Source of the DNA: Propioniciclava sp. MC1595
GTDB lineage: Bacteria; Actinomycetota; Actinomycetes; Propionibacteriales; Propionibacteriaceae
Reading direction: 5' to 3'
Length of the DNA stretch: 64,000 nt
Assembly: GCF_017569205.1 (NCBI RefSeq)
Contig: NZ_CP071870.1
Coordinates: 2,480,001 to 2,544,000 of the forward strand
Positions 36,146 through 46,871 of the stretch are shown in pieces. The notes beneath the pieces were generated by a model. That model saw only the letters and a list, made by a program, of their open reading frames with translations. It ran no database searches and was not told the origin of the DNA. Each line of letters starts with the position of its first letter. The stretch's first letter is position 1. The position numbers and the translations under genes are program-made.

Positions 36146-36412
36146 TTACTTGGCCTTCTCCACAATTTCGAGCAGGCGCCAGCGCTTGGTTGCCGACAGC
36201 GGGCGGGTCTCCATGACGCGGACACGGTCGCCGATGCCGGCGGCGTTCTCCTCGTCGTGGGCCTTCAGCTTCATCGTGCGGGTCATGACCTTGCCGTACA
36301 GGGCGTGCTTGACGCGCTGCTCGATCGCGACGGTGATGGTCTTGTCCATCTTGTCGCTGGTGACGATGCCCTCACGCACCTTGCGCGCGTTGCGCTCAAC
36401 AGTCTCACTCAC
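36146..36412 (-). CDS. rpsQ: 30S ribosomal protein uS17
   Basis: The 88-residue S17 has the OB-fold sequence [40 protein letters not shown] and [20 protein letters not shown]. It is the last gene of the S10 operon in this arrangement. Confidence 0.97.
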   Translation of the reverse strand: MSETVERNARKVREGIVTSDKMDKTITVAIEQRVKHALYGKVMTRTMKLKAHDEENAAGIGDRVRVMETRPLSATKRWRLLEIVEKAK

Positions 36413-36421
36413 GGATGTGCC

Positions 36422-36652
36422 TTACTTCTCGAGGTCCGGGTCGGGGACGATGCCCAGGTTGCGCTCCTGGAGCACGGTGTAGACGCGGGCGATGTCCTTG
36501 CGGACCTCGCGCAGGCGGCCGTGCGACTCGAGCTGGCCGGTCGCGCCCTGGAAGCGGAGCGTGAACAGCTCCTCCTTCAGCTCGACGACCTTCTTGTTGA
36601 GCTCCTCGCGGCTCAGCCCGCGGAGGTCAGCGGCGACGAGTGCCTTCGCCAT
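36422..36652 (-). CDS. rpmC: 50S ribosomal protein uL29
   Basis: The 76-residue L29 is a helical hairpin ([20 protein letters not shown], then [20 protein letters not shown]) at the exit tunnel near L23. Its ATG overlaps the rplP stop by one base. Confidence 0.97.
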   Translation of the reverse strand: MAKALVAADLRGLSREELNKKVVELKEELFTLRFQGATGQLESHGRLREVRKDIARVYTVLQERNLGIVPDPDLEK

Positions 36653-37071
36653 CAGATGTCACCTGCTTCCCGCTTGATGAAGCGTGCCTTGAAGGGCAGC
36701 TTGTGGATGGCCAGACGCATGGCCTCGCGGGCCACCTCCTCCGGCACGCCGGAGAGCTCGAAGAGCACGCGGCCCGGCTTGATGTTCGCGATCCACCACT
36801 CGGGGGAACCCTTACCCGAACCCATGCGGGACTCGGCGGGGTGCTTGGTCATGGGGCGGTCGGGGTAGACGTTGATCCACACCTTGCCACCACGCTTGAT
36901 GTGGCGGGTCATGGCGATACGGGCCGACTCGATCTGACGGTTGGTCAGGTAGCCGGAGTCCATCGCCTGGATGCCGTAGTCGCCGAAGGCCAGCTTGGTG
37001 CCGCCCTTGGCCATCCCGTCACGCTTCGGGTGGTGCTGCTTGCGGTGCTTGACGCGACGCGGAATCAGCAT
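36652..37071 (-). CDS. rplP: 50S ribosomal protein uL16
   Basis: The 139-residue L16 ([20 protein letters not shown], then [20 protein letters not shown], and [20 protein letters not shown]) is full length. It positions the A-site tRNA elbow. It sits three bases after rpsC. Confidence 0.97.
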   Translation of the reverse strand: MLIPRRVKHRKQHHPKRDGMAKGGTKLAFGDYGIQAMDSGYLTNRQIESARIAMTRHIKRGGKVWINVYPDRPMTKHPAESRMGSGKGSPEWWIANIKPGRVLFELSGVPEEVAREAMRLAIHKLPFKARFIKREAGDI

Positions 37072-37074
37072 GTG

Positions 37075-37884
<810 letters not shown>

Positions 37885-37886
37885 GC

Positions 37887-38288
37887 TCAGGCTCCCTTCG
37901 TGCCCTTGGGCTCGACGACGACGGTGATGTGCGACGCACGCTTCATGATCCGGCTCGCGGAGCCCTTGGCCCGCGGGCGGATGCGGCGCAGCGTGACGCC
38001 CTCATCGACGAACGCCTGGGAGATGAACAGGTCATCGGCCCGCAGGCTCTCGGTGTTCTCGGCGTTGGCGGCCGCGGAGGCGACCACCTTGTAGACCGGG
38101 TCGGAGGCGGCCTGCGGTGCGAACTTCAGCACCGCGAGGGCCTCGTTGACGTCCATGCCGCGGACGACGTCCACGACACGACGCACCTTGGTCGGAGACA
38201 TCCGGACGTGACGCGCGATGGCGTACGAGCCGGGACGGTCCCCGAGCAGCGCAGCACGGCGGCTGGGCCGGCTCTCGTTGTTGCTCAT
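37887..38288 (-). CDS. rplV: 50S ribosomal protein uL22
   Basis: The 133-residue L22 has [20 protein letters not shown] and the tunnel-lining hairpin region with [20 protein letters not shown]. The upstream open frame belongs to rpsS and rplB in other frames; the ATG at 38288 gives the expected start. Confidence 0.96.
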   Translation of the reverse strand: MSNNESRPSRRAALLGDRPGSYAIARHVRMSPTKVRRVVDVVRGMDVNEALAVLKFAPQAASDPVYKVVASAAANAENTESLRADDLFISQAFVDEGVTLRRIRPRAKGSASRIMKRASHITVVVEPKGTKGA

Positions 38289-38314
38289 GAATCCTTTTCC
38301 TGTTCTCGCGGCAA

Positions 38315-38596
38315 TCAGCGCCGACGCGACTTCTTGTCGTCCTTCACGTGGCCGCGGTAGGTACGCGTCGGGGCGAACTCGCCCAGCTTGTGACCCACCA
38401 TGGCCTCGGAGACGAACACCGGGACATGCTTGCGACCGTCGTGCACCGCGATGGTGTGCCCGATCATGTCGGGGCTGATCATGGAGCGGCGGGACCAGGT
38501 CTTGATGACGTTCTTGGTGCCCTTCTCGTTCTGCACGTCGACCTTCTTGGCCAGGTGCTCGTCGATGAAGGGGCCCTTCTTCAGGCTGCGTGGCAT
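38315..38596 (-). CDS. rpsS: 30S ribosomal protein uS19
   Basis: The 93-residue S19 ([60 protein letters not shown]) is standard and binds the 30S head with S13. It follows rplB by 17 bp. Confidence 0.97.
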   Translation of the reverse strand: MPRSLKKGPFIDEHLAKKVDVQNEKGTKNVIKTWSRRSMISPDMIGHTIAVHDGRKHVPVFVSEAMVGHKLGEFAPTRTYRGHVKDDKKSRRR

Positions 38597-38613
38597 TCTT
38601 TCCTACTCCCCGA

Positions 38614-39450
<837 letters not shown>

Positions 39451-39468
39451 GTGTGTTCAGTCCTCGCC

Positions 39469-39777
39469 TTAGTTGCCCTGGCCGAAGATGTCGATCCGCT
39501 GGCCCTCGGCGACCGTGACGATCGCGCGCTTGGTGTCGGGACGCTTGCCCGTGCCGTAGCGCAGGCGGCGGCTCTTGCCCTGGCGGTTGATGGTGTTGAC
39601 GGACGTGACCTTGACGCCGAAGACCTTCTCGACGGCGATCTTGATCTCGGTCTTGTTGGCCCGCGGGTCGACGAGGAACGTGTACTTGTTCTCGTCGAGC
39701 AGGCCGTAGCTCTTCTCGCTCACGACCGGCGCGATCAGAACGTCGCGGTGGTCCTTGATCTTCAGGGCGTTGCTCAC
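39469..39777 (-). CDS. rplW: 50S ribosomal protein uL23
   Basis: The 102-residue L23 ([40 protein letters not shown], and [20 protein letters not shown]) lies at the tunnel exit, where it binds trigger factor and SRP. It overlaps the rplD stop by four bases. Confidence 0.97.
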   Translation of the reverse strand: MSNALKIKDHRDVLIAPVVSEKSYGLLDENKYTFLVDPRANKTEIKIAVEKVFGVKVTSVNTINRQGKSRRLRYGTGKRPDTKRAIVTVAEGQRIDIFGQGN

Positions 39778-40475
39778 TTCTCGGTCTCCTTGTCGCTACG
39801 CTCCAACTGCGTCGCAACCTCGGACTCGGTCGCGACGGCCTTGACCGACTTGCCCTTGGCCGGACCGGCGACGAAGGCGTCGAGCGCCGCGGTGGAGAAC
39901 ACCACGTCGTCGGCCACGACCGCGTCGTAGGCGTTGAGCTGGTCAGGGGTGATCAGGTGCACGCTGGCCACGTTGCGGAGGCTCAGCCACGCGATCTCCT
40001 CGTCGCGGGTCAGCACCACGAGGACGCGCTTGCCGGCGATCGACTCCAGCGCCTGGAGGGCGGCCTTGGTGGAGGGCTTGTCACCCTTCACGAAGGTGTC
40101 GATCACGTGCAGGCGACCGTCGCGGGCGCGGTCGGACAGGACGCCACGGAGGGCGGCCGCGACCATCTTCTTGGGGGTGCGCTGCGCGTAGCTGCGGGGC
40201 TGCGGGCCGTGCACGACACCACCGCCGGTCCACTGCGGGGCGCGGCGCGAACCCTGGCGGGCGCGACCGGTGCCCTTCTGGCGCCACGGCTTGGCGCCAC
40301 CGCCGCGGACGTCGCCGCGGGTCTTGGTGGCGTGGGTGCCCTGGCGGGCGGCGGCCAGCTGGGCCACCACGACCTGGTGGATCAGGGGGATGTTGGTCTG
40401 CACGCCGAACAGCTCGGCGGGCAGGTCAGCCTTCTTCTTCGTGCCAAGGATGGCGACGCTCAGGGACTCGGCCAT
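39774..40475 (-). CDS. rplD: 50S ribosomal protein uL4
   Basis: The 233-residue L4 has the tunnel loop [20 protein letters not shown] and then [20 protein letters not shown]. The C-terminus has about 15 residues beyond the E. coli end. In E. coli L4 represses the S10 operon through its leader; a leader of about 255 nt is predicted here upstream of rpsJ. Confidence 0.97.
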   Translation of the reverse strand: MAESLSVAILGTKKKADLPAELFGVQTNIPLIHQVVVAQLAAARQGTHATKTRGDVRGGGAKPWRQKGTGRARQGSRRAPQWTGGGVVHGPQPRSYAQRTPKKMVAAALRGVLSDRARDGRLHVIDTFVKGDKPSTKAALQALESIAGKRVLVVLTRDEEIAWLSLRNVASVHLITPDQLNAYDAVVADDVVFSTAALDAFVAGPAKGKSVKAVATESEVATQLERSDKETEK

Positions 40476-40477
40476 GC

Positions 40478-41131
40478 TCAGGCTCCCTTCTTGGCGGCGG
40501 TGCGCACGACGACCAGGGCGCCCTTGGGGCCGGGCACGGAGCCCTTGACCAGGATCAGGCCGCGCTCGGCGTCCACCGAGTGGATCGTGAGGTTCTGCAC
40601 GGTCACCTTGTCGACGCCCATGCGGCCGGCCATCTTCATGCCGGCGAACACGCGGGACGGGGTCGAGGACTGGCCGATCGAACCCGGGGCGCGGTGCTTG
40701 CGGTGGGTACCGTGCGAGGCGCCGAGGCCACCGAAGCCGTGGCGCTTCATGACACCAGCGGTGCCCTTGCCCTTGGAGACGCCCGTGACGTCGACGACCT
40801 GGCCGGCCTCGAACGTCTCGGCGGTGACCTCCTGGCCGAGCGTGTACTCCGATGCGTCGGCGGTGCGGAGCTCCACCAGGTGCTTGCGCGGGGTGACGCC
40901 GGCAGCCTCGAAGTGGCCGGTCTCGGGCTTGTTCACGTTCTTGGGCTTGACGGCGCCGAAGGCGAGCTGAACGGCGTTGTAGCCGTCCTTCTCAGGCGTG
41001 CGGACCTGCGTGACGACGCAGGGGCCGGCCTGGATGACGGTGACGGGGACGATCTTGTTGTTCTCGTCCCAGAGCTGGGTCATGCCGAGCTTGGAGCCCA
41101 GGATGCCCTTCACAGTGCGGTTGTTGTTCAC
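40478..41131 (-). CDS. rplC: 50S ribosomal protein uL3
   Basis: The 217-residue L3 ([40 protein letters not shown], and [20 protein letters not shown]) contacts the peptidyl transferase centre. Two GTG starts are possible. The one at 41131 has GAGG nine bases ahead and gives the standard N-terminus, while 41146 overlaps the rpsJ stop but lacks a good ribosome binding site. I chose 41131. Confidence 0.95.
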   Translation of the reverse strand: MNNNRTVKGILGSKLGMTQLWDENNKIVPVTVIQAGPCVVTQVRTPEKDGYNAVQLAFGAVKPKNVNKPETGHFEAAGVTPRKHLVELRTADASEYTLGQEVTAETFEAGQVVDVTGVSKGKGTAGVMKRHGFGGLGASHGTHRKHRAPGSIGQSSTPSRVFAGMKMAGRMGVDKVTVQNLTIHSVDAERGLILVKGSVPGPKGALVVVRTAAKKGA

Positions 41132-41142
41132 GGCAGCCGACC

Positions 41143-41454
41143 TCACGGAAGCTTGATCTCGATGTCCACACCGGCCGGAAGGTCGAGACGCATCAGCGAG
41201 TCAACCGTCTTCGGCGTGGGGTCGAGGATGTCGATGAGCCGCTTGTGGGTGCGCATCTCGAAGTGCTCGCGGCTGTCCTTGTACTTGTGGGGCGACCGGA
41301 TGACGCAGTACACGTTCTTCTCGGTCGGGAGGGGCACCGGGCCGGCGACCTGAGCGCCGGTACGGGTGACCGTGTCGACGATCTTCTTCGCCGACGTGTC
41401 GATGACCTCGTGGTCATAGGCCCGGAGTCGGATCCGGATCTTCTGTCCCGCCAT
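41143..41454 (-). CDS. rpsJ: 30S ribosomal protein uS10
   Basis: The 103-residue S10 ([60 protein letters not shown]) opens the S10 operon. It also acts in NusB-dependent antitermination in other bacteria. GAAGGAAA precedes the ATG at 41454. The 365 bp upstream, up to serC, hold the candidate promoter and a long leader and no gene. Confidence 0.97.
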   Translation of the reverse strand: MAGQKIRIRLRAYDHEVIDTSAKKIVDTVTRTGAQVAGPVPLPTEKNVYCVIRSPHKYKDSREHFEMRTHKRLIDILDPTPKTVDSLMRLDLPAGVDIEIKLP

Positions 41455-41715
41455 GGGTTTCCTTCGTTGGTCGTGGCCGGGGGCATCACTCCCCTGCCTC
41501 GCGTTGGGCTCCTCGGGTGAGAAACCCCTTGTCACTCCGACCCCCGCGGTCGGGCGTGTCGCGCCTCTCAGGGCCGCACAAATCTCAGATTCCTGGGACT
41601 TGGTCGGGCCCGGCGTCAACCACCAGACCTGCTCGGGTTGGCTTTACCGGCGGAGCACCCCTCCGGGACACCCGGAAGGACGCCTTGCCGCCACCGGCGT
41701 CAAAGCAACCCTGCA

Positions 41716-41745
41716 ATCCTACGTCGGACGCCGTGGCATCGGCAA
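41716..41745 (-). promoter_or_regulatory. Candidate S10 operon promoter
   Basis: TTGCCG (41745-41740) and TAGGAT (41721-41716) on the minus strand are 18 bp apart; TAGGAT fits the actinobacterial TAGRRT -10. The predicted transcript has a leader of about 255 nt before rpsJ. Confidence 0.55.
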
Positions 41746-41819
41746 ATCACGCTCCCGCGGAGCGCCCGCACCCCGGGACGCGCGCGTGGGCGCCCCCGCG
41801 CGGGTGAACAATGCGGGGC

Positions 41820-42896
41820 ATGCGCGTGCACAACTTCTCCGCCGGTCCGGCGATGCTGCCCACCGAGGTCCTCGACCAGGCCCAGGCCGAACTGCTCGAC
41901 TGGGGCGGCTCCGGCATGTCGGTGATGGAGGTGTCGCACCGCGGGAAGGCGTTCGTCGCCTGCGCCGCGCAGACCGAGGCCTCCCTGCGCGAGGTCATGG
42001 GCATCAGCGACGAGTACGCCTGCCTGTTCCTGCAGGGCGGCGCGCTGGGCCAGTTCGCCGCGGCGCCGATGAACCTGTCGGCCGCCGGCGACACCATCGC
42101 CTTCCTCAACACCGGCGACTGGTCGAAGAAGGCCATCGCCGAGGCGAAGAAGTACGCCGACGTGGCCGTCGTCGCCGACACCGCGGACAGCAACTTCACC
42201 ACGATCCCGGCGCCCGGCTCCTACGAGGTGCCCGCCGAGGCCGCTTACCTCCACTACACCCCGAACGAGACCATCCGAGGGCTCGAGTTCGACCACGTGC
42301 CGGCGGCCGGCGTCCCCGTGGTGGCCGACCTGAGCTCGACCATCCTGTCCCGGCCCGTCGACGTGGACGCCCACGGCGTCATCTACGCGGGGGCCCAGAA
42401 GAACATGGGCCCCTCGGGCCTTGTGGTCGTCGTCGTGCGCCGCGACCTGCTCGGACGCCCCCGCACCGAGACCCCGACCGTGTGGGACTGGACCGTCCAG
42501 GCGGGTGCCGACTCCATGATCAACACCCCGCCCACCTTCGGGCTCTACCTGCTCGGCCTCACCCTGGACTGGGTGAAGGCCAACGGCGGGCTCGAGGGCA
42601 TGGCCGCGCGCAACCGCGAGAAGGCGGAGCTGCTCTACGGCTTCATCGACGACTCCCCCTTCTACTCCAACCCGGTCGAGCCGGCGTACCGCTCGTGGAT
42701 GAACGTGCCGTTCCTCATCAGCGCCCCCGACCTCGACAAGCAGTTCGTCGCCGAGGCCGAGGCCGCCGGCCTCACCAACCTGGCCGGCCACCGCTCGGTG
42801 GGCGGCATGCGCGCCTCCCTCTACAACGCGATGCCGCTGGCCGGCGTCCAGGCCCTCGTCGACTTCATGAAGGAGTTCGAGCGCACGCACGGCTGA
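41820..42896 (+). CDS. serC: Phosphoserine aminotransferase
   Basis: The 358-residue PLP enzyme makes 3-phosphoserine from 3-phosphohydroxypyruvate. HNFSAGPAMLPTEVLDQAQA, SVMEVSHRGKAF and LFLQGGALGQFAAAPMNL are typical of the E. coli-type SerC. The PLP lysine is in YAGAQKNMGPSG near residue 194, and the C-terminus has GHRSVGGMRASLYNAMPL. Two ATGs are in frame at 41811 and 41820. The second has an AACAAT box seven bases upstream and no ribosome binding site, so it may be the leaderless start. serA follows by 29 bp, forming a serine operon. Confidence 0.95.
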   Translation: MRVHNFSAGPAMLPTEVLDQAQAELLDWGGSGMSVMEVSHRGKAFVACAAQTEASLREVMGISDEYACLFLQGGALGQFAAAPMNLSAAGDTIAFLNTGDWSKKAIAEAKKYADVAVVADTADSNFTTIPAPGSYEVPAEAAYLHYTPNETIRGLEFDHVPAAGVPVVADLSSTILSRPVDVDAHGVIYAGAQKNMGPSGLVVVVVRRDLLGRPRTETPTVWDWTVQAGADSMINTPPTFGLYLLGLTLDWVKANGGLEGMAARNREKAELLYGFIDDSPFYSNPVEPAYRSWMNVPFLISAPDLDKQFVAEAEAAGLTNLAGHRSVGGMRASLYNAMPLAGVQALVDFMKEFERTHG

Positions 42897-42925
42897 GCCG
42901 TCGCCGCCGCGTTCGCAGGAGAACC

Positions 42926-44095
42926 ATGACCTTTCGCATCCGCACCCTGAACTCGATCAGCCAGGCCGGCCTGTCCCGCCTGGGCGCCGACGCCTTCGAC
43001 GTCGGGCCCGACGTCGCCGACCCGCACGCCATCCTCGTGCGCTCGGCGAGCCTGCACGGCGAACCCGTGCCGGCGTCCTTGATGGCCGTGGCCCGCGCCG
43101 GGGCCGGCACCAACAACATCCCGGTCGCGGAGATGTCCAAGCGGGGCATCCCGGTGTTCAACACGCCAGGCTCCAACGCCAACGCGGTCAAGGAGCTGGT
43201 CGTGGCCGGCATCTTCCTGGCCGCCCGCAACATCGTGGACGCCGCGGCCTTCGCACACCGCCTCGAGGGTGACCACGAGACGATGGACAAGCTGGTCGAG
43301 GCCGGCAAGAAGAACTACGTCGGCTTCGAGCTGCCCGGTCGCACGCTCGGCGTGATCGGTCTGGGCGCGATCGGTGTCGAGGTGGCCAACGTGGCGATCT
43401 CGCTCGGCATGAAGGTGCTCGGCTACGACCCGGCCATCACGGTCGAGCACGCGTGGCGCCTGTCCAGCAACGTCGAGCGCGTCATCTCCCTGGACCAGCT
43501 GCTGCGCCGGTCCGACATCGTGACCCTGCACATCCCGCTGGTCGACGGCACCCGGGGCCTGATCGGCGACACCCAGTTCCGCGCGATGAAGAACTCGGCC
43601 GTGCTGATCAACTTCGCGCGCGGCCCCATCGTGGACGAGACCGCCCTGATCGAGGCCCTCGAGAGCGGCCAGCTGCGCGGGTACGTATGCGACTTCCCGA
43701 CGCCGCTGCTCAACAAGCGGCCGAAGGTGGTGACGCTCCCCCACCTCGGGGCGTCCACGCGCGAGGCGGAAGAGAACAGCGCGGTCATGGCGGTGGAGGA
43801 ACTGCGCGAATACCTCACGGAGGGGACGATTCGGAACTCGGTGAACTTTCCGACCGCGCAGCTGGCCCGCTCGGCCGGCGCCCAACGGATCGCGCTGACC
43901 AACGCCAATGTGCCGAACATGGTCGCCCAGATCTCCACGATCGTCGGCGAATCCCGCCTCAACATCGCCGACCTGCTGAACTCCTCGCGCGGTGAGCTGG
44001 CCTACACGCTGGTCGACGTGAACGGCGAGGTGCCGGACGCCCTGATACGACGCTTGGGCGAGATCGAGGGAGTGCTGTCGGCCCGCCTGGTCTGA
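42926..44095 (+). CDS. serA: D-3-phosphoglycerate dehydrogenase with ACT domain
   Basis: The 389-residue enzyme oxidises 3-phosphoglycerate with NAD, the first step of serine synthesis. The NAD fold has LGVIGLGAIGVEVANVA, the substrate arginine region NFARGPIVDETALI, and the catalytic histidine in LPHLGASTREAEENSA. A C-terminal ACT domain (about 315-389; LTNANVPNMVAQISTIVGES) is probably the serine-feedback site. There is no large intervening domain as in mycobacterial SerA. The short catalytic domain fits the SerA group of anaerobic Firmicutes and propionibacteria. It ends 18 bp from the convergent lipoprotein gene. Confidence 0.95.
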   Translation: MTFRIRTLNSISQAGLSRLGADAFDVGPDVADPHAILVRSASLHGEPVPASLMAVARAGAGTNNIPVAEMSKRGIPVFNTPGSNANAVKELVVAGIFLAARNIVDAAAFAHRLEGDHETMDKLVEAGKKNYVGFELPGRTLGVIGLGAIGVEVANVAISLGMKVLGYDPAITVEHAWRLSSNVERVISLDQLLRRSDIVTLHIPLVDGTRGLIGDTQFRAMKNSAVLINFARGPIVDETALIEALESGQLRGYVCDFPTPLLNKRPKVVTLPHLGASTREAEENSAVMAVEELREYLTEGTIRNSVNFPTAQLARSAGAQRIALTNANVPNMVAQISTIVGESRLNIADLLNSSRGELAYTLVDVNGEVPDALIRRLGEIEGVLSARLV

Positions 44096-44113
44096 ACCGC
44101 AGGTGCTGCTCCC

Positions 44114-44800
44114 TCACCGTCCGAAGAGCGCCCCGAGCGGGGGCTCCAGTGCGCACGACTGCTGGACCTTGTCGAGGCTCGCCTTGTCCAGTTCGTTGAA
44201 CGGAGTCCAGCCTTCGTTCCGGTACGCCGCTGGAAATTGCTCTCGGCTCGGCACAGTGCTCGGGGCGAAGCCAAGTTCAGCCATGCAGGGCATCAACACG
44301 TCGGTGTAGTACTCGTGGACAACACGGAGCTGGTCGTCGGTCAGACCTTGGCCGTAGGTCGGATCCACGGTGTATCGAGACGCACAGCTGTACACAGCTT
44401 CGTGGTAGGCGGAGACCTGGGACTCCGGCAAGGGCTGGGCCAGACGGTAGCCGTGCCCGTCTGACGCTGATTCGACCGAGAACCCCAACTCCTCCAAGCA
44501 GTGCTTGCTCACCTCGCCGACCTCGTCGGGAGTGATCCATCGAACCAGTTCCCACGTCGGCGGGGGATCGTCCAGTCGCAGGTCCGCAGCCCGACGCGCC
44601 AGATCGAACTCCCGGATCTGTCGTTTCTCCTCCTCGGTCAGGCTGGGCAGGTCCTGCACCGGCGTTCGCGGGCGCCACTCCTGCCCGGGCCCGGCCTGCT
44701 CGGTCACTGGGGCCTCGTCATCGGCACCGGGCACTGCGCAGCCGAGCATCGTCAGGAGCAGGCAGAGCCCCAGTGCGCCTCGCGCTGGCGTCCGACGCAC
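44114..44800 (-). CDS. Lipoprotein with duplicated CxxELGF modules
   Basis: I do not recognise a named family. The 228-residue protein starts at the GTG at 44800, six bases after GAGG, and has a lipobox LLLTMLGC, so it should be anchored outside the membrane. After an acidic Pro-rich linker come two similar units. Unit 1 has CLEELGF, then about 30 residues, then SC. Unit 2 has CMAELGF, then about 37 residues, then SC. Each pair of cysteines could form a disulfide. It lies eight bases after the small secreted peptide gene and downstream of an ABC transporter operon on the same strand. A role as sensor, chaperone or immunity protein is conjecture. Confidence 0.75.
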   Translation of the reverse strand: MRRTPARGALGLCLLLTMLGCAVPGADDEAPVTEQAGPGQEWRPRTPVQDLPSLTEEEKRQIREFDLARRAADLRLDDPPPTWELVRWITPDEVGEVSKHCLEELGFSVESASDGHGYRLAQPLPESQVSAYHEAVYSCASRYTVDPTYGQGLTDDQLRVVHEYYTDVLMPCMAELGFAPSTVPSREQFPAAYRNEGWTPFNELDKASLDKVQQSCALEPPLGALFGR

Positions 44801-44808
44801 TGCAGACC

Positions 44809-44949
44809 TCACACGCCGGGACCACAGCCGGGTGCAGAGCAACTCTTCGACCCACGCTTCTCCACCAACGCATGCGCTGGGCTGGCAGCCGCCACGACGA
44901 CGACCAGTGCCCCCACCGCGGCCGTCACGATACGGAATCCACTTCTCAT
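44809..44949 (-). CDS. Small secreted peptide, 46 residues, two cysteines
   Basis: The short frame MRSGFRIVTAAVGALVVVVA continues with AASPAHA, a textbook signal peptide with an AxA cleavage site. After cleavage an 18-residue peptide LVEKRGSKSCSAPGCGPGV remains, with two cysteines five apart. A strong AAAGGAGGGG lies upstream, with about 11 bases between GGAGG and the ATG. A TTGACA promoter box lies about 105 bp upstream. The gene is eight bases ahead of the lipoprotein gene and 182 bp downstream of the ABC permease. The frame is too short for coding statistics; the good ribosome site and signal peptide are the support. Peptide signal or bacteriocin are possible roles. Confidence 0.65.
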   Translation of the reverse strand: MRSGFRIVTAAVGALVVVVAAASPAHALVEKRGSKSCSAPGCGPGV

Positions 44950-45028
44950 GCCCTTCTTCCCCTCCTTTGGGTCGGGTTCCAGCGCCACGCGGCTTCTCCT
45001 CCGGTGACCGCAGATCACAGCGTCAAGG

Positions 45029-45059
45029 GAGTCTTTCCAGACCTGAGACCACCTGTCAA
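45029..45059 (-). promoter_or_regulatory. Candidate promoter of the peptide-lipoprotein pair
   Basis: A perfect TTGACA (45059-45054 on the minus strand) is followed after 17-18 bp by AAAGACT. The -10 match is weak. A second TTGACG lies 33 bp further downstream at about 45026-45021, giving a direct repeat of TTGAC and TCTNNGGTC elements that could be a regulator site. Confidence 0.45.
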
Positions 45060-45131
45060 GAGTCGGTTCCGCGAGCGTGACAATCAGGCACTGCTCTCGA
45101 TGGCGCCCGCGAGCCACCCGTCCGGCCAGCT

Positions 45132-46226
45132 TCACGGCGTGCGCATGACGTCGACCGGATCAAGGCGGGACGCGTAGGCGGCGGGAGGCAGCGCCGCGAT
45201 GGCGGCGACCAGCCCCGCCAGCACGCCGATGGCGAGCGTGAAGTCCACCGGGGTGGGGTGCCCGCTGACCTGGTTGATGATCCAACCCCCGGCACAGCCC
45301 AGGGCCGCCCCGAGCAGGGCGGTGATCAGGGTCCGCAAGGTGACCAGGGCGATCAGGTCGGCCCGGGTCACGCCCAGGGTGCGGCGGCGTCCCAGGTCAC
45401 GGCGCCGGATCAACACGTCTGCCAACACCACCGCGGCGACGAAGAACCCGCCAGCACCCAGGATCAACACCAACAGAGTGCGCCCGAACTCGCTCATCTG
45501 CGCGTTCAGGTCCCGCGCCGTCTCAGCCAACGCGGCCGGCGAATCGACCTGTACCCCCTGCACGTCCGTCGGCGCGAGGATCGACAGGATCGACCGCACC
45601 GTCGACCTGGCCGAGGCGACATCGTCGATCACGACCCGCAACTCCCGACCCTCTGCACCCGGCAGCGCCACGACCAGACCACCAGCGGCCAGGTCCTCGA
45701 ACGGTGGCCGGGCCCGGTACGCGCCCACGATCGGGTACTGGGTCATCCCATCGACGGTGGTCAGGTAACCGACCGGTTCGGCCAGCCCCCACGTCCGCAA
45801 CTGGGACGCCGACACCGCCGCCTCACCCGGCCGCGGCACCCTGCCCCGCACGATCTCCCCCACATGGTCCACCTCACCAAGCACCGGCCACACCGGCAAC
45901 CGTGTTCCCCCCGGGCCGATGAGCCCGTTGACCGCGTCGAACGGCGCCCCCAACGCGTCGGCGGACTCCACCGAGCTCACATGCCGAACCACCGCCAACG
46001 TCCGCGCGTTGACGAACCCACCACCGCGGGTGTCGACCACCGACAACCGGCGAGCGCCCTCCTGCTCCATCCGGTCAGCCACGTCGAACGCAGCCGCCGC
46101 CGACCGCCCCACGGTCACCAGGGCGGCCAGACACATCGCCATCACCACCACGACCGTCAGGATCGAGGAGACCTTCGCCGCCCAGGCGGTCGCCCACGCC
46201 TCACGCAGCAGTGCCCGCAACCTCAC
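45132..46226 (-). CDS. FtsX-like ABC transporter permease (MacB type)
   Basis: The 364-residue protein has the MacB/FtsX layout: one N-terminal helix (VSSILTVVVVMAMCLAALVT), an extracellular domain of about 190 residues, then three C-terminal helices. The last begin LLVLILGAGGFFVAAVVLAD, with RRRDLGRRRTLGVTRADLIA as the coupling segment, and end with SRLDPVDVMRTP, the usual end of these permeases. It overlaps the ATPase gene by four bases. Such permeases do not import; they move or act on substrates on the outer face of the membrane by mechanotransmission. Confidence 0.88.
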   Translation of the reverse strand: MRLRALLREAWATAWAAKVSSILTVVVVMAMCLAALVTVGRSAAAAFDVADRMEQEGARRLSVVDTRGGGFVNARTLAVVRHVSSVESADALGAPFDAVNGLIGPGGTRLPVWPVLGEVDHVGEIVRGRVPRPGEAAVSASQLRTWGLAEPVGYLTTVDGMTQYPIVGAYRARPPFEDLAAGGLVVALPGAEGRELRVVIDDVASARSTVRSILSILAPTDVQGVQVDSPAALAETARDLNAQMSEFGRTLLVLILGAGGFFVAAVVLADVLIRRRDLGRRRTLGVTRADLIALVTLRTLITALLGAALGCAGGWIINQVSGHPTPVDFTLAIGVLAGLVAAIAALPPAAYASRLDPVDVMRTP

Positions 46227-46861
46227 AGTTGCACCACCTCGTCGGCCTGCGCGATCACGAACGGATCGTGCGTCGCGATCACAACCGTCGCCCCCTGACC
46301 GCGCGCCACATCCACCAGGGCACCCAACACCAGCGCAGCGTTGTCACGATCCAAGTTCCCGGTCGGCTCGTCGGCGAGCACGATGTCGGGTTCCAGCAGC
46401 AGCGCCCGGCACACGGCCAGGCGCTGCGCCTGCCCACCCGACACCTGCCCCGGCCGGTGGTCGGCACGATGCCCCAGGCCGAACTGCTCCAGCAGGGCGC
46501 GGGCGCGTTGCAGCTTGTCCTCGCGCAGGTGGCCGGCGTACAGGGCCGGCTCCAGCACCGAGTCGATCACGCGCCGCGACGGATCCAGCTCGGAATCCTG
46601 GAACACGAACCCCACCCGGCGAGCGCGGACGACCGCACGCACGGCGTCCGAGGCCTCGGAGACCGGCTCACCATCGAGCAGCACCTGCCCGCCGGTCGGG
46701 GTGAGCAGCAAGCCCACCAGGTACAACAGCGTCGACTTGCCGCGCCCCGACGCCCCGGTGAGCGCCGTCACGCGGCCGGGCGCGAAGTCATGGGTGAGCC
46801 CGCCGAACAGTTCCTCGGCACCCTTGCGGTAGGCGAACCGAACGTCCCGCACCCCCAGCAC
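46223..46861 (-). CDS. ABC transporter ATP-binding protein (MacB/LolD type)
   Basis: The 212-residue ATPase has Walker A TGASGRGKSTLLYLVG, the Q loop VGFVFQDSELDPS, the signature QVSGGQAQRLAVCRAL, Walker B DIVLADEPTGNLD and the H loop ATHDP. The frame is open into the adaptor gene, but the GTG at 46861 has GAGG eight bases ahead and starts just before VRDVRFAY. Eleven bases separate it from the adaptor stop. It partners the FtsX-like permease. Confidence 0.92.
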   Translation of the reverse strand: MLGVRDVRFAYRKGAEELFGGLTHDFAPGRVTALTGASGRGKSTLLYLVGLLLTPTGGQVLLDGEPVSEASDAVRAVVRARRVGFVFQDSELDPSRRVIDSVLEPALYAGHLREDKLQRARALLEQFGLGHRADHRPGQVSGGQAQRLAVCRALLLEPDIVLADEPTGNLDRDNAALVLGALVDVARGQGATVVIATHDPFVIAQADEVVQL

Positions 46862-46871
46862 GCCCGCCGCC

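Noticed and set aside
41517-41807. Leader peptide gene between rpsJ and serC
   Set aside because: The plus-strand frames here have no ribosome site and overlap the S10 leader and promoter.
44809-44949. Lactococcin 972 family bacteriocin
   Set aside because: The peptide is secreted and near an ABC transporter, but its mature part is far too short and lacks the family's Trp/Gly pattern, and the permease is not of the DUF1430 type.
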